Positions 36,822 to 49,555 of a stretch of DNA of 64,000 nucleotides are shown in pieces. The translations under genes and the position numbers were made by a program. Below the pieces are notes generated by a model. The model was given only the letters and a program-made list of their open reading frames with translations. It was not told the DNA's origin and did not search any database. Location of the stretch: contig CAVPDS010000032.1 in the NCBI GenBank assembly GCA_963702695.1, forward strand, positions 186,001-250,000, given 5' to 3'. This DNA is from VAZQ01 sp963702695 (lineage in GTDB: Bacteria > Pseudomonadota > Alphaproteobacteria > Rhizobiales > Xanthobacteraceae). Every line of letters begins with the position of its first letter. The first letter of the stretch is position 1.

Positions 36822-37286
36822 ATGCCTGTCAATGACGAGAATGTTCGCTTGCTTATCGCAGGCGCTTTGGCCAACGCGGGAGATGGTCACGCATGTTGCG
36901 GCCAGGTAACCGTGGGCTTCCGAGAGCTGCAGAGACGACGCCAAGTCCCCGGAGCGTCGCTTGATCTCGATCTTGCTGCGGCCGAGCACTATCTCTTCGC
37001 ACGCTACTTGATCTGCATGGGGATGGTCGGACCATTTCAGATGCGTGCCCTTATTCTGGGTTACGACATCAAGAAGTGGATCGACAGCGCGAGAGGCCGT
37101 CCCAACGCGATGGCAACGACAGACAATCCGGTATCACCACGCGATCCTGGGGTTGTCCGCTGGGCCATCCAAGGCATGGACGACGGAATAGCCGACCATG
37201 CCCGCTGCAATTCCAGCGTCCGTCCGCCGATCTGGCGACCGCTCGAACAGGTCTTCGGCCCGGGTCGCGGCGTTGGTCCGTATTAA
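36822..37286 (+). CDS. Hypothetical protein, unrecognised
   Basis: 154 residues starting MPVNDENVRLLIAGALANAG, with AGGAGG 5-6 bases before the ATG. Mainly soluble; no signal peptide. Contains CC near residue 25, MVGPFQMRALILGYDIKKWI and DPGVVRWAIQGMDDGIADHA. GC content is lower than its neighbours and the codon choice is more mixed, suggesting acquisition. It lies between zapE and the opposite-strand tctC-like gene. No family recognised. Confidence 0.7.
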   Translation: MPVNDENVRLLIAGALANAGDGHACCGQVTVGFRELQRRRQVPGASLDLDLAAAEHYLFARYLICMGMVGPFQMRALILGYDIKKWIDSARGRPNAMATTDNPVSPRDPGVVRWAIQGMDDGIADHARCNSSVRPPIWRPLEQVFGPGRGVGPY

Positions 37287-37321
37287 CGAGGACGGGCATT
37301 GATTAGCGAGGACGGGCGTTG
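37281..37321. repeat. Short tandem duplication
   Basis: Two near-identical 20-base units, each GAGGACGGGC followed by (A/G)TTG, in the convergent gap between the hypothetical gene and the tctC-type gene. Probably a small local duplication. Confidence 0.5.
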
Positions 37322-37330
37322 GCCGTCTCG

Positions 37331-38332
37331 CTACTCCGGCTGGACGCCGGAGGCTTTCACGATCGGCGGCCAGCGCTTGGCTTCCTCGGCGAGGAATGCT
37401 GCGTATTCCTGCGCTGACCAGAGCGTCGGCTCGAATCCGAGCTTGCCCATGCTGGCGTGCAGCTCAGGCGACTTCATCGCCTCGTTGATCGCGGAGTTGA
37501 GCTTCGCGACGATCGCGGGCGGTGTTCCCGCGGGCGCGAGGATGCCGGCGGAGAAAGTGAGTGCGAGCTGCGGCAGACCGCTCTCGATCATCGTCGGCAC
37601 GTCGGGAAGATCCTTGGCGCGCGTTTGCGTCGTCACTGCCAGCGCGTGAATCTTTCCCTGCTGGATCAGCGGCAGCAGCGTCGACTGCGTGCCGAAATTC
37701 ATCTGGATGCGGCCGCCCAGCATATCGGTGATCGCCTGCGCGCCGCCCTTGTAGGGGATGCTCGCGATGTCGACGCCGGCGACGGCCTTGAACGATTCGC
37801 CGAGAATTTGCGGCAGCGTTCCGAGCCCGAAGCCGAAATTGAGCTTGCCCGGGTTGGCCTTCGCATAGGCGGTGAATTCGGCCACCGTTTTCGCCGGCAC
37901 CGATGGCGCGATCACCAACACCTGCGGGCTGTTCGCGAGCATCGCGATCGGCGTGAAGCTCTTGATCGGATCGTAATCGAGATTGGGATAAAGGCTCGCC
38001 GAGATGATGAAGCTGGTCGCCCCGATCAGCAGCGTATAGCCGTCGGGATCGGAGATCGCCGCCGCCTTGGTGCCGATGGTGGTGCCGGCGCCGGGGCGGT
38101 TGTCGATCACGACGGTCTGGCCGAGCCGAGCGCCGAGCGCCTGCGTCACCACCCGCGCCAGCACGTCGACCGGCGAGCCCGGCGTGTATGGCACGATCAT
38201 CTTGATCGGCTTCGACGGGTAGGTCTGGGCCGCGGCGCCGGTCGCCCCGAGCGCGGCTGCAACAAGCGCCGCTGCGAGAAACTGCTTCCCCGGGAATGTA
38301 ACGGCCGGCCGGAATCTCCGATGAAAATGCAT
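37331..38332 (-). CDS. Tripartite tricarboxylate transporter substrate-binding protein (Bug/TctC family)
   Basis: 333 residues. Signal peptide to about residue 36 (KQFLAAALVAAALGATGAAA), then YPSKPIKMIVPYTPGSPVDV, typical of Bug proteins, and DNRPGAGTTIGTKAAA. Periplasmic receptor for a carboxylate; ligand unknown. No tctA/tctB membrane genes lie beside it, so it is an orphan receptor, common for this expanded family. ATG 38332 follows a GGGAAGA ribosome-binding-like stretch; a much longer open frame upstream covers mdh and is not coding. Confidence 0.92.
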   Translation of the reverse strand: MHFHRRFRPAVTFPGKQFLAAALVAAALGATGAAAQTYPSKPIKMIVPYTPGSPVDVLARVVTQALGARLGQTVVIDNRPGAGTTIGTKAAAISDPDGYTLLIGATSFIISASLYPNLDYDPIKSFTPIAMLANSPQVLVIAPSVPAKTVAEFTAYAKANPGKLNFGFGLGTLPQILGESFKAVAGVDIASIPYKGGAQAITDMLGGRIQMNFGTQSTLLPLIQQGKIHALAVTTQTRAKDLPDVPTMIESGLPQLALTFSAGILAPAGTPPAIVAKLNSAINEAMKSPELHASMGKLGFEPTLWSAQEYAAFLAEEAKRWPPIVKASGVQPE

Positions 38333-38554
38333 CACAGTCTTCCCTGGTGAACTCTGCTCGGTCCAGGCGCGAAAAGTGCACCAATTGGACCTTGGATGTC
38401 CAACCAGCCGGTGAGCCGGTGGGGGACTGAAATGTCGCACCTGGCCCGACGATCCGCGGCGACTTGAAGGGCAGGCCCGAAAGGGTTTATGACGCAGCGC
38501 AGCGGCGCTGCTTCCATCCTCCCTTTGCCGCTCTGATCCGAGGTTTTTCCCCAC

Positions 38555-39520
38555 ATGGCGCGTAACAAGATTGCATTGATCGGCGCAGGCCAGATCGGCG
38601 GCACGCTCGCTCATCTCATCGGCACGAAGGATCTCGGCGACGCCGTGATGTTCGACATCGCAGAGGGCATTCCGCAGGGCAAGGGGCTCGACCTGATGCA
38701 GTCGTCGCCGGTCGACGGCCACGATTTCAAAGTCACCGGCGCCAATTCCTACGAGGCGATCGAGGGCGCGCAGGTCTGCATCGTCACCGCCGGCGTGCCG
38801 CGCAAGCCCGGCATGAGCCGCGACGATCTCCTCGGCATCAATCTCAAGGTGATGGAGCAGGTCGGCTCCGGCATCAAGAAATACGCGCCGAACGCATTCA
38901 TCATCTGCATCACCAATCCGCTCGACGCGATGGTGTGGGCGCTGCAGAAGGCCTGCGGCCTGCCCAAGCCGATGGTGGTGGGGATGGCGGGCGTGCTCGA
39001 TAGTTCGCGCTTCCGTTACTTTCTCGCCGACGAGTTCAACGTCTCGGTCCAGGACGTCACCGCCTTCGTGCTTGGCGGCCACGGCGACAGCATGGTGCCG
39101 CTGATCCGCTATTCGACCGTCGCCGGTATTCCGCTGCCCGATCTCGTCAAGATGAAATGGACCACGCAGGCCCGCCTCGACGCGATCGTCCAGCGCACGC
39201 GCGACGGCGGCGCCGAGATCGTGAACCTGCTCAAGACCGGCTCGGCGTTCTATGCGCCGGCGGCGTCCGCCATCGCCATGGCCGAGAGCTACCTGCGCGA
39301 CAAGAAGCGCGTGCTGCCCTGCGCCGCCTATCTCAACGGCGAATACGGCGTGAAGGATCTCTACGTCGGCGTGCCGGCGGTGATCGGGGCGAAGGGCGTC
39401 GAGCGCATCGTCGAGATTCAGTTGGACGGCGCCGAGCGCAAGATGTTCGAGAAATCGGCGGAGTCGGTCAAAACCTTGGTCGACGCCTGCAAGCAGATCG
39501 CGCCGAACCTCGGCAAGTGA
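38555..39520 (+). CDS. mdh: Malate dehydrogenase
   Basis: NAD-dependent oxidation of malate to oxaloacetate. 321 residues, lactate-dehydrogenase-like MDH type. NAD motif GAGQIGGT at about 10-17, catalytic HGD in LGGHGDSMVPL, and substrate Arg residues in RKPGMSRDDL. First gene of the TCA operon. Confidence 0.97.
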   Translation: MARNKIALIGAGQIGGTLAHLIGTKDLGDAVMFDIAEGIPQGKGLDLMQSSPVDGHDFKVTGANSYEAIEGAQVCIVTAGVPRKPGMSRDDLLGINLKVMEQVGSGIKKYAPNAFIICITNPLDAMVWALQKACGLPKPMVVGMAGVLDSSRFRYFLADEFNVSVQDVTAFVLGGHGDSMVPLIRYSTVAGIPLPDLVKMKWTTQARLDAIVQRTRDGGAEIVNLLKTGSAFYAPAASAIAMAESYLRDKKRVLPCAAYLNGEYGVKDLYVGVPAVIGAKGVERIVEIQLDGAERKMFEKSAESVKTLVDACKQIAPNLGK

Positions 39521-39572
39521 GCCTTCCATTGTCATCGCGCGCGAACCGCGGGCGAGTTGTCAGGCAGGGCAG

Positions 39573-40739
39573 ATGAACATCCACGAATACCAGGCCAAGA
39601 CCGTGTTGCGCGAATTCGGCGTGCCGGTGCCGCGCGGCTACCCGGCCTTCTCGGTCGACGAGGCGGTGAAGGCGGCGACCGACCTCGCGACGCCGGTGCT
39701 GGTGGTCAAGGCGCAGATCCATGCCGGCGGCCGCGGCAAGGCCGGGGGCGTCAAGGTCGTGAAATCGATCGATGACGTGAAGCGGGAAGCGACGCGGCTC
39801 CTGGGCTCGACGCTGGTCACGCACCAGACCGGGCCGCACGGCAAGCAGGTCAACCGGCTCTACATCGAGGAAGGCTCGGCGATCGACCGCGAGTTCTATC
39901 TCTCGGCGTTGATCGACCGGGAAACCTCGCGTGTCGCCTTCGCGGTCTCGACCGAAGGCGGCGTGGACATCGAGGAGGTCGCGCACTCGCATCCCGACAA
40001 GATCATGACGTTCTCGGTCGATCCGGCGACCGGGATCATGCCGCATCACGGTCGGCGCGTTGCGCAGGTGCTCGGCCTCACCGGCGATCTCGCCAAGCAG
40101 GTCGAAAGCCTGGTGGCCAAGCTCTATGCCGCCTTCCTGGCGAAGGACATGAGCATGCTGGAAGTCAACCCGCTGGTGGTGACTAAGTCGAACCAGCTCA
40201 TCTGCCTCGACGCCAAGGTCGCGTTCGATGACAATGCGCTTTACCGCCATCCCGACGTGGTGGCGCTGCGCGATCTCACCGAGGAAGACGAGAAGGAGAT
40301 CGCCGCCTCGAAGTACGATCTCAACTACGTCGCGCTCGACGGCACCATCGGCTGCATGGTCAACGGCGCCGGGCTGGCGATGGCGACGATGGACATCATC
40401 AAGCTCTACGGCGAGTCGCCCGCGAACTTTCTCGACGTCGGCGGCGGCGCCACCAGGGAAAAGGTGGCGGCCGCGTTCAAGATCATCACTTCCGATCCGA
40501 AGGTGAAGGGCATCCTCGTCAACATCTTCGGTGGCATCATGAAGTGCGACATCATCGCCGAAGGCGTGGTCGCCGCGGTGAAGGAAGTGGGCCTGCACGT
40601 GCCGCTGGTGGTGCGGCTCGAAGGCACCAACGTCGAGCGTGGCAAGGAAATCATCGCGACGTCTAATCTGAATGTTACGTCGGCCGACGATCTCGACGAC
40701 GCGGCACAGAAGATCGTGAACGCGGTGAAGAGTGTATGA
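39573..40739 (+). CDS. sucC: Succinate--CoA ligase (ADP-forming) subunit beta
   Basis: 388 residues with an N-terminal ATP-grasp domain (MNIHEYQAKTVLREFGVPVP, KAQIHAGGRGKAGGV) and the C-terminal CoA-ligase domain ending in GTNVERGKEI. Forms the nucleotide-binding subunit with SucD. Its stop codon overlaps the ATG of the DUF559 gene that separates it from sucD. Confidence 0.97.
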   Translation: MNIHEYQAKTVLREFGVPVPRGYPAFSVDEAVKAATDLATPVLVVKAQIHAGGRGKAGGVKVVKSIDDVKREATRLLGSTLVTHQTGPHGKQVNRLYIEEGSAIDREFYLSALIDRETSRVAFAVSTEGGVDIEEVAHSHPDKIMTFSVDPATGIMPHHGRRVAQVLGLTGDLAKQVESLVAKLYAAFLAKDMSMLEVNPLVVTKSNQLICLDAKVAFDDNALYRHPDVVALRDLTEEDEKEIAASKYDLNYVALDGTIGCMVNGAGLAMATMDIIKLYGESPANFLDVGGGATREKVAAAFKIITSDPKVKGILVNIFGGIMKCDIIAEGVVAAVKEVGLHVPLVVRLEGTNVERGKEIIATSNLNVTSADDLDDAAQKIVNAVKSV

Positions 40740-41242
40740 TGAACGCATCCGACTCTTCACCTCTCCCTGAAAGGGGGAGGACGGCTCGCGAAGCGAGCCA
40801 GGTGGGAGGCCCGTCCAAACCACGATTCAATCGCACAACAGAAAATACTGCCCGCGCCCGTCGATCGCGACAAGACGCGACGATGGTCGAAGCGCGTTTA
40901 TGGAGCAAGCTCAGGGCCGGACGATTGGATGGCCTGAGCTTTCGGCGTCAACATCCTGCTGGCGCTTATGTGCTTGATTTTTATTGTCCGCAACTTCGAC
41001 TGGCCATCGAACTCGACGGCAGCCAGCACGGCGAAAGAGCTCAAGAAGTTCGGGACGAAATTCGGACGGCGTGGCTTCGTGAATGTGGTGTCACCGTGCT
41101 GCGGTTCTGGAACAATGACGTCACGCAACACCTCGGCGCGGTTCTCGAGAAGATCAAATCCGTTGCTGACGAATTGAGAGCCGTAGGACAAACCCCCACC
41201 CGGCGCTGGCGCGCCGACCTCCCCCTTGCAGGGGGAGGCTAA
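40736..41242 (+). CDS. DUF559 (VSR-like endonuclease fold) protein inserted between sucC and sucD
   Basis: 168 residues if started at the ATG overlapping the sucC stop. Residues ~30-150 are a DUF559 domain: ARLWSKLRAGRLDGLSFRRQ, HPAGAYVLDFYCPQLRLAIE and LDGSQH (the D...E-x-D set of a PD-(D/E)xK-like nuclease), then TVLRFWNNDV. The first ~28 residues and the last ~15 (PTRRWRADLPLAGGG) are translated from flanking double-hairpin repeats. A start at Met50 is possible but would trim the domain. Activity is not established for the family; DNA binding or cleavage is inferred. Lower GC than the suc genes. Confidence 0.85.
   Translation: MMNASDSSPLPERGRTAREASQVGGPSKPRFNRTTENTARARRSRQDATMVEARLWSKLRAGRLDGLSFRRQHPAGAYVLDFYCPQLRLAIELDGSQHGERAQEVRDEIRTAWLRECGVTVLRFWNNDVTQHLGAVLEKIKSVADELRAVGQTPTRRWRADLPLAGGG
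40757..40808. repeat. Double-hairpin repeat, family A, left flank of DUF559 gene
   Basis: CCTCTCCCtgaaaGGGGGAGG followed by GGCTCGCgaaGCGAGCC and AGGTGGGAG. Inverted relative to the copy at 41193-41242, so the two enclose the DUF559 domain as terminal inverted repeats of about 50 bases. Confidence 0.82.
41193..41242. repeat. Double-hairpin repeat, family A, right flank of DUF559 gene
   Basis: CCCCCACCCGGCGCTGGCGCGCCG then CCTCCCCCttgcaGGGGGAGGCTAA. It supplies the DUF559 stop codon and ends 10 bases before the sucD start, so its G-rich arm is the nearest purine tract to sucD. Confidence 0.82.
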
Positions 41243-41252
41243 GAGAAAAACC

Positions 41253-42137
<885 letters not shown>

Positions 42138-42307
42138 CGGAGCGTCGCTCGTCCCGTGCTGGCAATTCGGCCCGCGATTGCCGCCTGCGCGGCGATGAGC
42201 GGAAGGGGTTCCGAACCGATGAGGCCGCCACTGCCCAGGTTGCGATCGACGACCTTAATTGCCGCGAAAACAAGCAACCAAATCGCGAACGCTGACCCAG
42301 TTTTTCA

Positions 42308-42335
42308 TTGTCACGACGCAAGTGCAGCATAAATA
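42308..42335 (+). promoter_or_regulatory. Candidate promoter of sucA-sucB-lpd
   Basis: TTGTCA, a 16-base spacer and TAAATA, about 90 bases before sucA in the 287-base sucD-sucA gap. It suggests that sucAB-lpd can be transcribed separately from mdh-sucCD. Confidence 0.4.
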
Positions 42336-42424
42336 GTGTATGAAATGTTGCGCCGCCGGGCCGTTTGCGCCGGTCGGCCTGCGGCCCGTCCTGCCGCGTC
42401 GTGCCCCGCCATCAGGATCGCAGA

Positions 42425-45382
<2,958 letters not shown>

Positions 45383-45404
45383 ATGGACGACAGAGGACGG
45401 ACGA

Positions 45405-45462
45405 CGGAGGACCGAACAGGCCTTGCGTCATCCGTCATCTGTGGTCTGTTCTCGGTCCTCCG
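45405..45462. repeat. Palindromic repeat, family D, between sucA and sucB
   Basis: Perfect 11-base inverted repeat CGGAGGACCGA / TCGGTCCTCCG separated by 36 bases, with neighbouring GAGGACGGACGAC units. A related inverted element occurs at 62461-62533. It may set sucA/sucB mRNA stability. Confidence 0.65.
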
Positions 45463-45478
45463 ATACAAGGATTGCATC

Positions 45479-46759
45479 ATGGCTGACATCCGCGTCCCGA
45501 CACTGGGCGAATCGGTGACCGAGGCGACCATCGGCAAGTGGTTCAAGAAAGCGGGCGATCCGGTCGCGGTCGACGAGCCCCTGGTCGAGCTTGAGACCGA
45601 CAAGGTGACGATCGAGGTGCCGTCGCCGGCCGCCGGCGTGCTCGCCGACATCGCCGCCAAGGACGGCGAGACCGTCGCGGTCGGCGCGCTGCTCGGGCAG
45701 ATCAAGGAAGGCGCCGGCGGGACGGCGGCCACCCGCTCCGACTCCAAGCCGGCGACCGCGAAGGCGAGCGATGCCGCGCTGGAGCAGCCCAAGCCGAAAC
45801 CGGTGGAGGCCAAATCACCGGAAACAAAGCCGCCGGCGCCGGCCGCGAAGCCGCAGGACATGCCGATGCCGCCCTCGGTACGCAAGCTGGCGGCCGAGAG
45901 CGGCGTCGATACGACGACGGTCCCGGGCTCCGGCAAGGATGGCCGCCTCACCAAGGGCGACATGATGGCGGCAATCGAACGCGCGGCGGCGGCGCCGACC
46001 CCGGTGCTGCAGTCCGCCGCAGCGGTGCAGGTGCGCGCGCCCTCGCCGGCGGATGACGCGGCCCGCGAAGAGCGCGTGCGCATGACGCGGCTGCGCCAGA
46101 CCATCGCGCGCCGGCTCAAGGATGCGCAGAACACCGCCGCCATGCTCACGACCTTCAACGAGGTCGACATGGGCGCGGTGATGCATCTGCGCAGCCAGTA
46201 CAAGGAGCTGTTCGAGAAGAAGCACGGCGCCAAGCTCGGCTTCATGGGCTTCTTCGTGCGCGCCTGCGTGCAGGCGCTCAAGGAGATCCCGGCGGTCAAT
46301 GCCGAGATCGACGGCGCCGACCTCATCTACAAGAATTACTATCACATCGGCGTCGCCGTCGGCACCGAGAAGGGCCTGGTGGTGCCGGTGGTGCGCGACG
46401 CCGATCACAAATCGCTGGCGCAGATCGAAAAGGAGATCGCCGATTTCGGCCACCGCGCCCGCGATGGCGCCCTCAAGATCGAAGATATGCAGGGCGGCAC
46501 CTTCACGATCTCCAACGGCGGCGTCTACGGCTCGCTGATGTCGACGCCGATCCTCAACGCGCCCCAATCGGGCATCCTCGGCATGCACAAGATCCAGGAG
46601 CGTCCGGTGGTCGTCGCCGGCAAGATCGAGGCGCGGCCGATGATGTATCTCGCGCTCTCCTACGATCACCGCGTCGTCGATGGCCGCGAAGCCGTGACGT
46701 TCCTGGTGCGGGTGAAGGAGGGATTGGAGGATCCGGCGCGGATGGTGCTGGATTTGTGA
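45479..46759 (+). CDS. sucB: Dihydrolipoyllysine-residue succinyltransferase (2-oxoglutarate dehydrogenase E2)
   Basis: 426 residues. Lipoyl domain 1-75 with the lipoylated Lys42 in ELETDKVTIEVPS, an Ala/Pro/Lys-rich linker, a peripheral-subunit-binding domain (PPSVRKLAAESGVDTTTVPG) and the catalytic domain ending with YDHRVVDGREAVTFL (active-site His and Asp). Start at MADIRVPTLGES. Confidence 0.97.
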   Translation: MADIRVPTLGESVTEATIGKWFKKAGDPVAVDEPLVELETDKVTIEVPSPAAGVLADIAAKDGETVAVGALLGQIKEGAGGTAATRSDSKPATAKASDAALEQPKPKPVEAKSPETKPPAPAAKPQDMPMPPSVRKLAAESGVDTTTVPGSGKDGRLTKGDMMAAIERAAAAPTPVLQSAAAVQVRAPSPADDAAREERVRMTRLRQTIARRLKDAQNTAAMLTTFNEVDMGAVMHLRSQYKELFEKKHGAKLGFMGFFVRACVQALKEIPAVNAEIDGADLIYKNYYHIGVAVGTEKGLVVPVVRDADHKSLAQIEKEIADFGHRARDGALKIEDMQGGTFTISNGGVYGSLMSTPILNAPQSGILGMHKIQERPVVVAGKIEARPMMYLALSYDHRVVDGREAVTFLVRVKEGLEDPARMVLDL

Positions 46760-46783
46760 CGTGGCCACTCCGGTGGGGGAGAG

Positions 46784-47179
46784 ATGAGCACCTGGGTCGC
46801 GCTATCGGAAGTCCTGCGCAATGCGCTCATAGCCGTTGCAGCACTTGTCGGCACCATATTGGCGTGGCGTCAATTGTCGCCAGCGGCTTTGCAAGCTAGA
46901 TCAGCAAACGCGCAAGCGGAACTCGCCCGGCGAGCGCATGTGACCGAATTGTTCAATCGTGCTGTAGGGCAACTCCGCGATCCCAAGCTCGAAGTTCGAT
47001 TGGCAGCGATCTATGTTCTGCGCGAGGTGGCGAGAGATTTTCCTGATTTATCGACCCCTATTTTTGAGCTTCTTCAAGCCTATCTGAGGAGTGGTGACAT
47101 CGACTACGGTGACGAGGAGCCACCTATCGACATCCGAGAGATCGTCAAGCTACTGCGGGACAATTTGGGAGAATCGTGA
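46784..47179 (+). CDS. Membrane-anchored helical-repeat protein inserted between sucB and lpd
   Basis: 131 residues. One transmembrane helix about 11-29 (VLRNALIAVAALVGTILAW), then a helical stretch with LFNRAVGQLRDPKLEVRLAA and IYVLREVARD. This resembles the segment found ahead of pentapeptide repeats in larger bacterial membrane proteins. The next gene supplies pentapeptide repeats, so the pair looks like a split or two-subunit version of that architecture. Clearly lower GC than the suc genes. Its stop overlaps the next start. Confidence 0.78.
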   Translation: MSTWVALSEVLRNALIAVAALVGTILAWRQLSPAALQARSANAQAELARRAHVTELFNRAVGQLRDPKLEVRLAAIYVLREVARDFPDLSTPIFELLQAYLRSGDIDYGDEEPPIDIREIVKLLRDNLGES

Positions 47180-47490
47180 TGCAAAAGGGCCAAGCTAGCG
47201 TCGCCCAGCGGCCACTCGATATTCATGGCGCCTTCGTTCGGCGAACCGACCTCAGTGGCACCTCGCTTCGTGGAGCGAACCTAACTGGCGCGGACGCTAC
47301 GAATGCCATTTTCCGAGATGTAGACTTTGAGGGTGCACTTCTCGGCGGAACAATTTTGCGCGGCGCTGATCTAACTGGTGCGAAAAACCTGACTGTCGAG
47401 CAGCTTTCTGCGGCAATTATCGATGATCGCACAATTCTTCCGGGATACATCGATCGTGCAAGGCTTCGCGGGCCAATCCTAAGTAAATAA
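47179..47490 (+). CDS. Pentapeptide-repeat protein inserted between sucB and lpd
   Basis: 103 residues. Pentapeptide repeats of the A(D/N)LxX type at about 20-70 (TDLSGTSLRGANLTGADATN, then GTILRGADLTGAKNL) should form a short right-handed beta-helix. The tail SAAIIDDRTILPGY is typical of the end of such proteins. ATG 47179 overlaps the preceding stop (TGATG); GTG 47176 is also in frame. It ends 2 bases before lpd. Role unknown; possibly protein binding. Confidence 0.82.
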   Translation: MQKGQASVAQRPLDIHGAFVRRTDLSGTSLRGANLTGADATNAIFRDVDFEGALLGGTILRGADLTGAKNLTVEQLSAAIIDDRTILPGYIDRARLRGPILSK

Positions 47491-47492
47491 AT

Positions 47493-48894
47493 ATGCCCTA
47501 CGACCTCATCGTCATCGGTTCCGGTCCCGGCGGCTACGTCTGTGCGATCCGGGCGGCGCAGCTTGGGATGAAGGTCGCCGTCGTGGAGAAGGACAAGACC
47601 TTCGGCGGCACCTGCCTCAATGTCGGCTGCATCCCGTCGAAGGCGATGCTGCATGCCTCCGAACTCTACGAGGAGGCCGGCCACGCCTTCGGCAAGATGG
47701 GCATCGGCGTCGGCACGCCGAAGCTCGACCTCGCGGCGATGATGAAGTTCAAGGACGAGGGCGTCGACGGCAACGTCAAGGGAGTCGCTTATCTCTTGCG
47801 CAAGAACAAGATCGAAACCTTTCAGGGCATCGGCCGCATCACCGCGCCTGGCAAGGTCGAGGTGAAAGTCGCCGATGGCAAAACGCAAAACCTCGAAACC
47901 AAGGCGATCGTCATCGCCACCGGCTCGGATGTGGCGCGGCTCAAGGGCATCGACATCGACGAGAAGCGCATCGTCTCCTCGACCGGCGCGCTGGTGCTCG
48001 ACACGGTGCCGAAGCGGCTTCTGGTGGTCGGCGCCGGGGTGATCGGGCTCGAGCTTGGTTCGGTGTGGCGTCGACTCGGCGCGGAGGTGATCGTGGTCGA
48101 ATTCCTCGACCGCATCCTGCCCGGGATGGACAACGAGGTTGGCCGTCAATCCCAGCGCTTGCTCGAAAAGCAGGGCATGACCTTCAGGCTGTCGTCGAAG
48201 GTCGCGGCCGTCGATGCCGGCGGCAATGCACTCAAGGTGAAAGTCGAGCCGGCGGCTGGCGGCACGGCGGAAACGCTCGAAGCCGATGTCGTGCTCGTCG
48301 TCGATCGGCCGCGTGCCCTACACCGAAGGGCTCGGGCTCGACGAAGCCGGCGTCAAGAAGGACAACCGCGGCCGCGTCACCGTCGACGCGCATTACGCCA
48401 CCAATGTGCCGGGCATCTACGCCATCGGCGACGTGATCGCGGGGCCGATGCTCGCGCACAAGGCCGAGGACGAAGGCGTCGCGGTCGCCGAAATCCTGGC
48501 CGGGCAGGCGGGCCACGTGAACTACGACGCGATCCCGAACGTGGTCTATACGTTCCCGGAGATCGCCTCGGTCGGCAAGACCGAGGAGGAACTGAAGCAG
48601 GCCGGCGTCGCCTACAAGGCCGGCAAATTCCCGTTCACCGCCAACGGCCGCGCCAAGGTCAATCATCAGACCGAGGGCTTCGTGAAAATCCTCGCCGACG
48701 CCAGGACCGACCGCGTGCTCGGCGTCCACATCGTCGGCGCCGACGCCGGCAACATGATCGCGGAGGCGGTGATCGCGATGGAGTTCGGCGCCGCCGCCGA
48801 GGACATCGCGCGCACCTGCCATGCCCACCCGACCCTGACCGAGGCGGTCAAGGAAGCCGCCATGGCGGTCGGCAACCGGGCGATTAGTATGTAG
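47493..48894 (+). CDS. lpdA: Dihydrolipoyl dehydrogenase (E3), frameshifted
   Basis: FAD disulfide oxidoreductase that reoxidises lipoyl groups of E2. FAD motif GSGPGGYVCA and redox disulfide CLNVGCIP (Cys41, Cys46) at the start; NAD motif GAGVIGLELGSVW; C-terminal His-Glu in CHAHPTLTEA. The frame breaks near codon 269, at 48297-48300: the sequence reads CTCGTCGTCGATCGG where VLVSIGRVPYTEG needs one base fewer. After that correction the protein is about 466 residues, normal length. Probably a base-call error; otherwise intact. Last gene of the TCA operon. Confidence 0.93.
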
Positions 48895-48903
48895 GGGCAC
48901 GCC

Positions 48904-49515
48904 GTGAACGTCTCGGCGCCGGCCGGCGACCAAGACGGGAGCGATTCCGCGAAGCCTCATGGAAGCATCATGCGCCGCGTTGTTCACCACGTTGCCCGCC
49001 TGCTGCTCATTCTCCTCGCTCTCGTCTTCCTGTTCGAGGCGTGGCTGTGGGAGCATCTGGCGCCGATCGTCGCCTGGATCGTGGCGCGCCTGCCGCTCGC
49101 CCCGGTCAAGCGCGCCGTGGCTGCGCGGATCGAGCGCCTGCCGCCCCCTGCCGCGCTGGTCGTTTTCGCCATCCCGGTGATTCTGCTGCTGCCGCTCAAG
49201 TTCCTGGCCGTCTGGATGCTTGCGCATGGCTACTGGCTGGGCGCGCTCGGCGTGCTCGCGCTCGCCAAGCTGATGAGCGTCGGCGTCACCGCCTTCATCT
49301 TCGATCTCACGCGCGACAAGCTGCTGCAGATGGCCTGGTTTCAGCGCTTCTACCGCTGGGTGATGCGCGGGCTCGCCTGGGCGCATGCCATGGTCGACCC
49401 GGTGAAGCGGCGGCTTCGGATCTGGTTCCGGATGTTTGCGCCACGGCGCGCCGGCCGGACGCTCAAGCTCATTCGCCGCATCCGCCAGCGCGCGATCACC
49501 CAAGCCGCGTCCTGA
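48904..49515 (+). CDS. Conserved membrane protein downstream of lpd
   Basis: 203 residues with two hydrophobic regions (about 29-48, VARLLLILLALVFLFEAWLW, and 82-130) and a basic C-terminal tail (RRIRQRAITQ). GTG start; an ATG at 48970 is an alternative. Such a protein commonly follows lpd in Rhizobiales as I recall. Function unknown; probably inner membrane. Confidence 0.75.
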   Translation: MNVSAPAGDQDGSDSAKPHGSIMRRVVHHVARLLLILLALVFLFEAWLWEHLAPIVAWIVARLPLAPVKRAVAARIERLPPPAALVVFAIPVILLLPLKFLAVWMLAHGYWLGALGVLALAKLMSVGVTAFIFDLTRDKLLQMAWFQRFYRWVMRGLAWAHAMVDPVKRRLRIWFRMFAPRRAGRTLKLIRRIRQRAITQAAS

Positions 49516-49555
49516 GGCGGGAGCGGCACCGGCTCCGTTCAAATCGATTTGTCGA

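Noticed and set aside
37281..37321. CRISPR-like repeat
   Set aside because: Only two short near-identical units with no spacer regularity and no cas genes.
37331..39535. A 734-residue version of the TctC-type protein extending across mdh
   Set aside because: The extension is antisense to mdh and has no family character. The signal peptide at ATG 38332 marks the true start.
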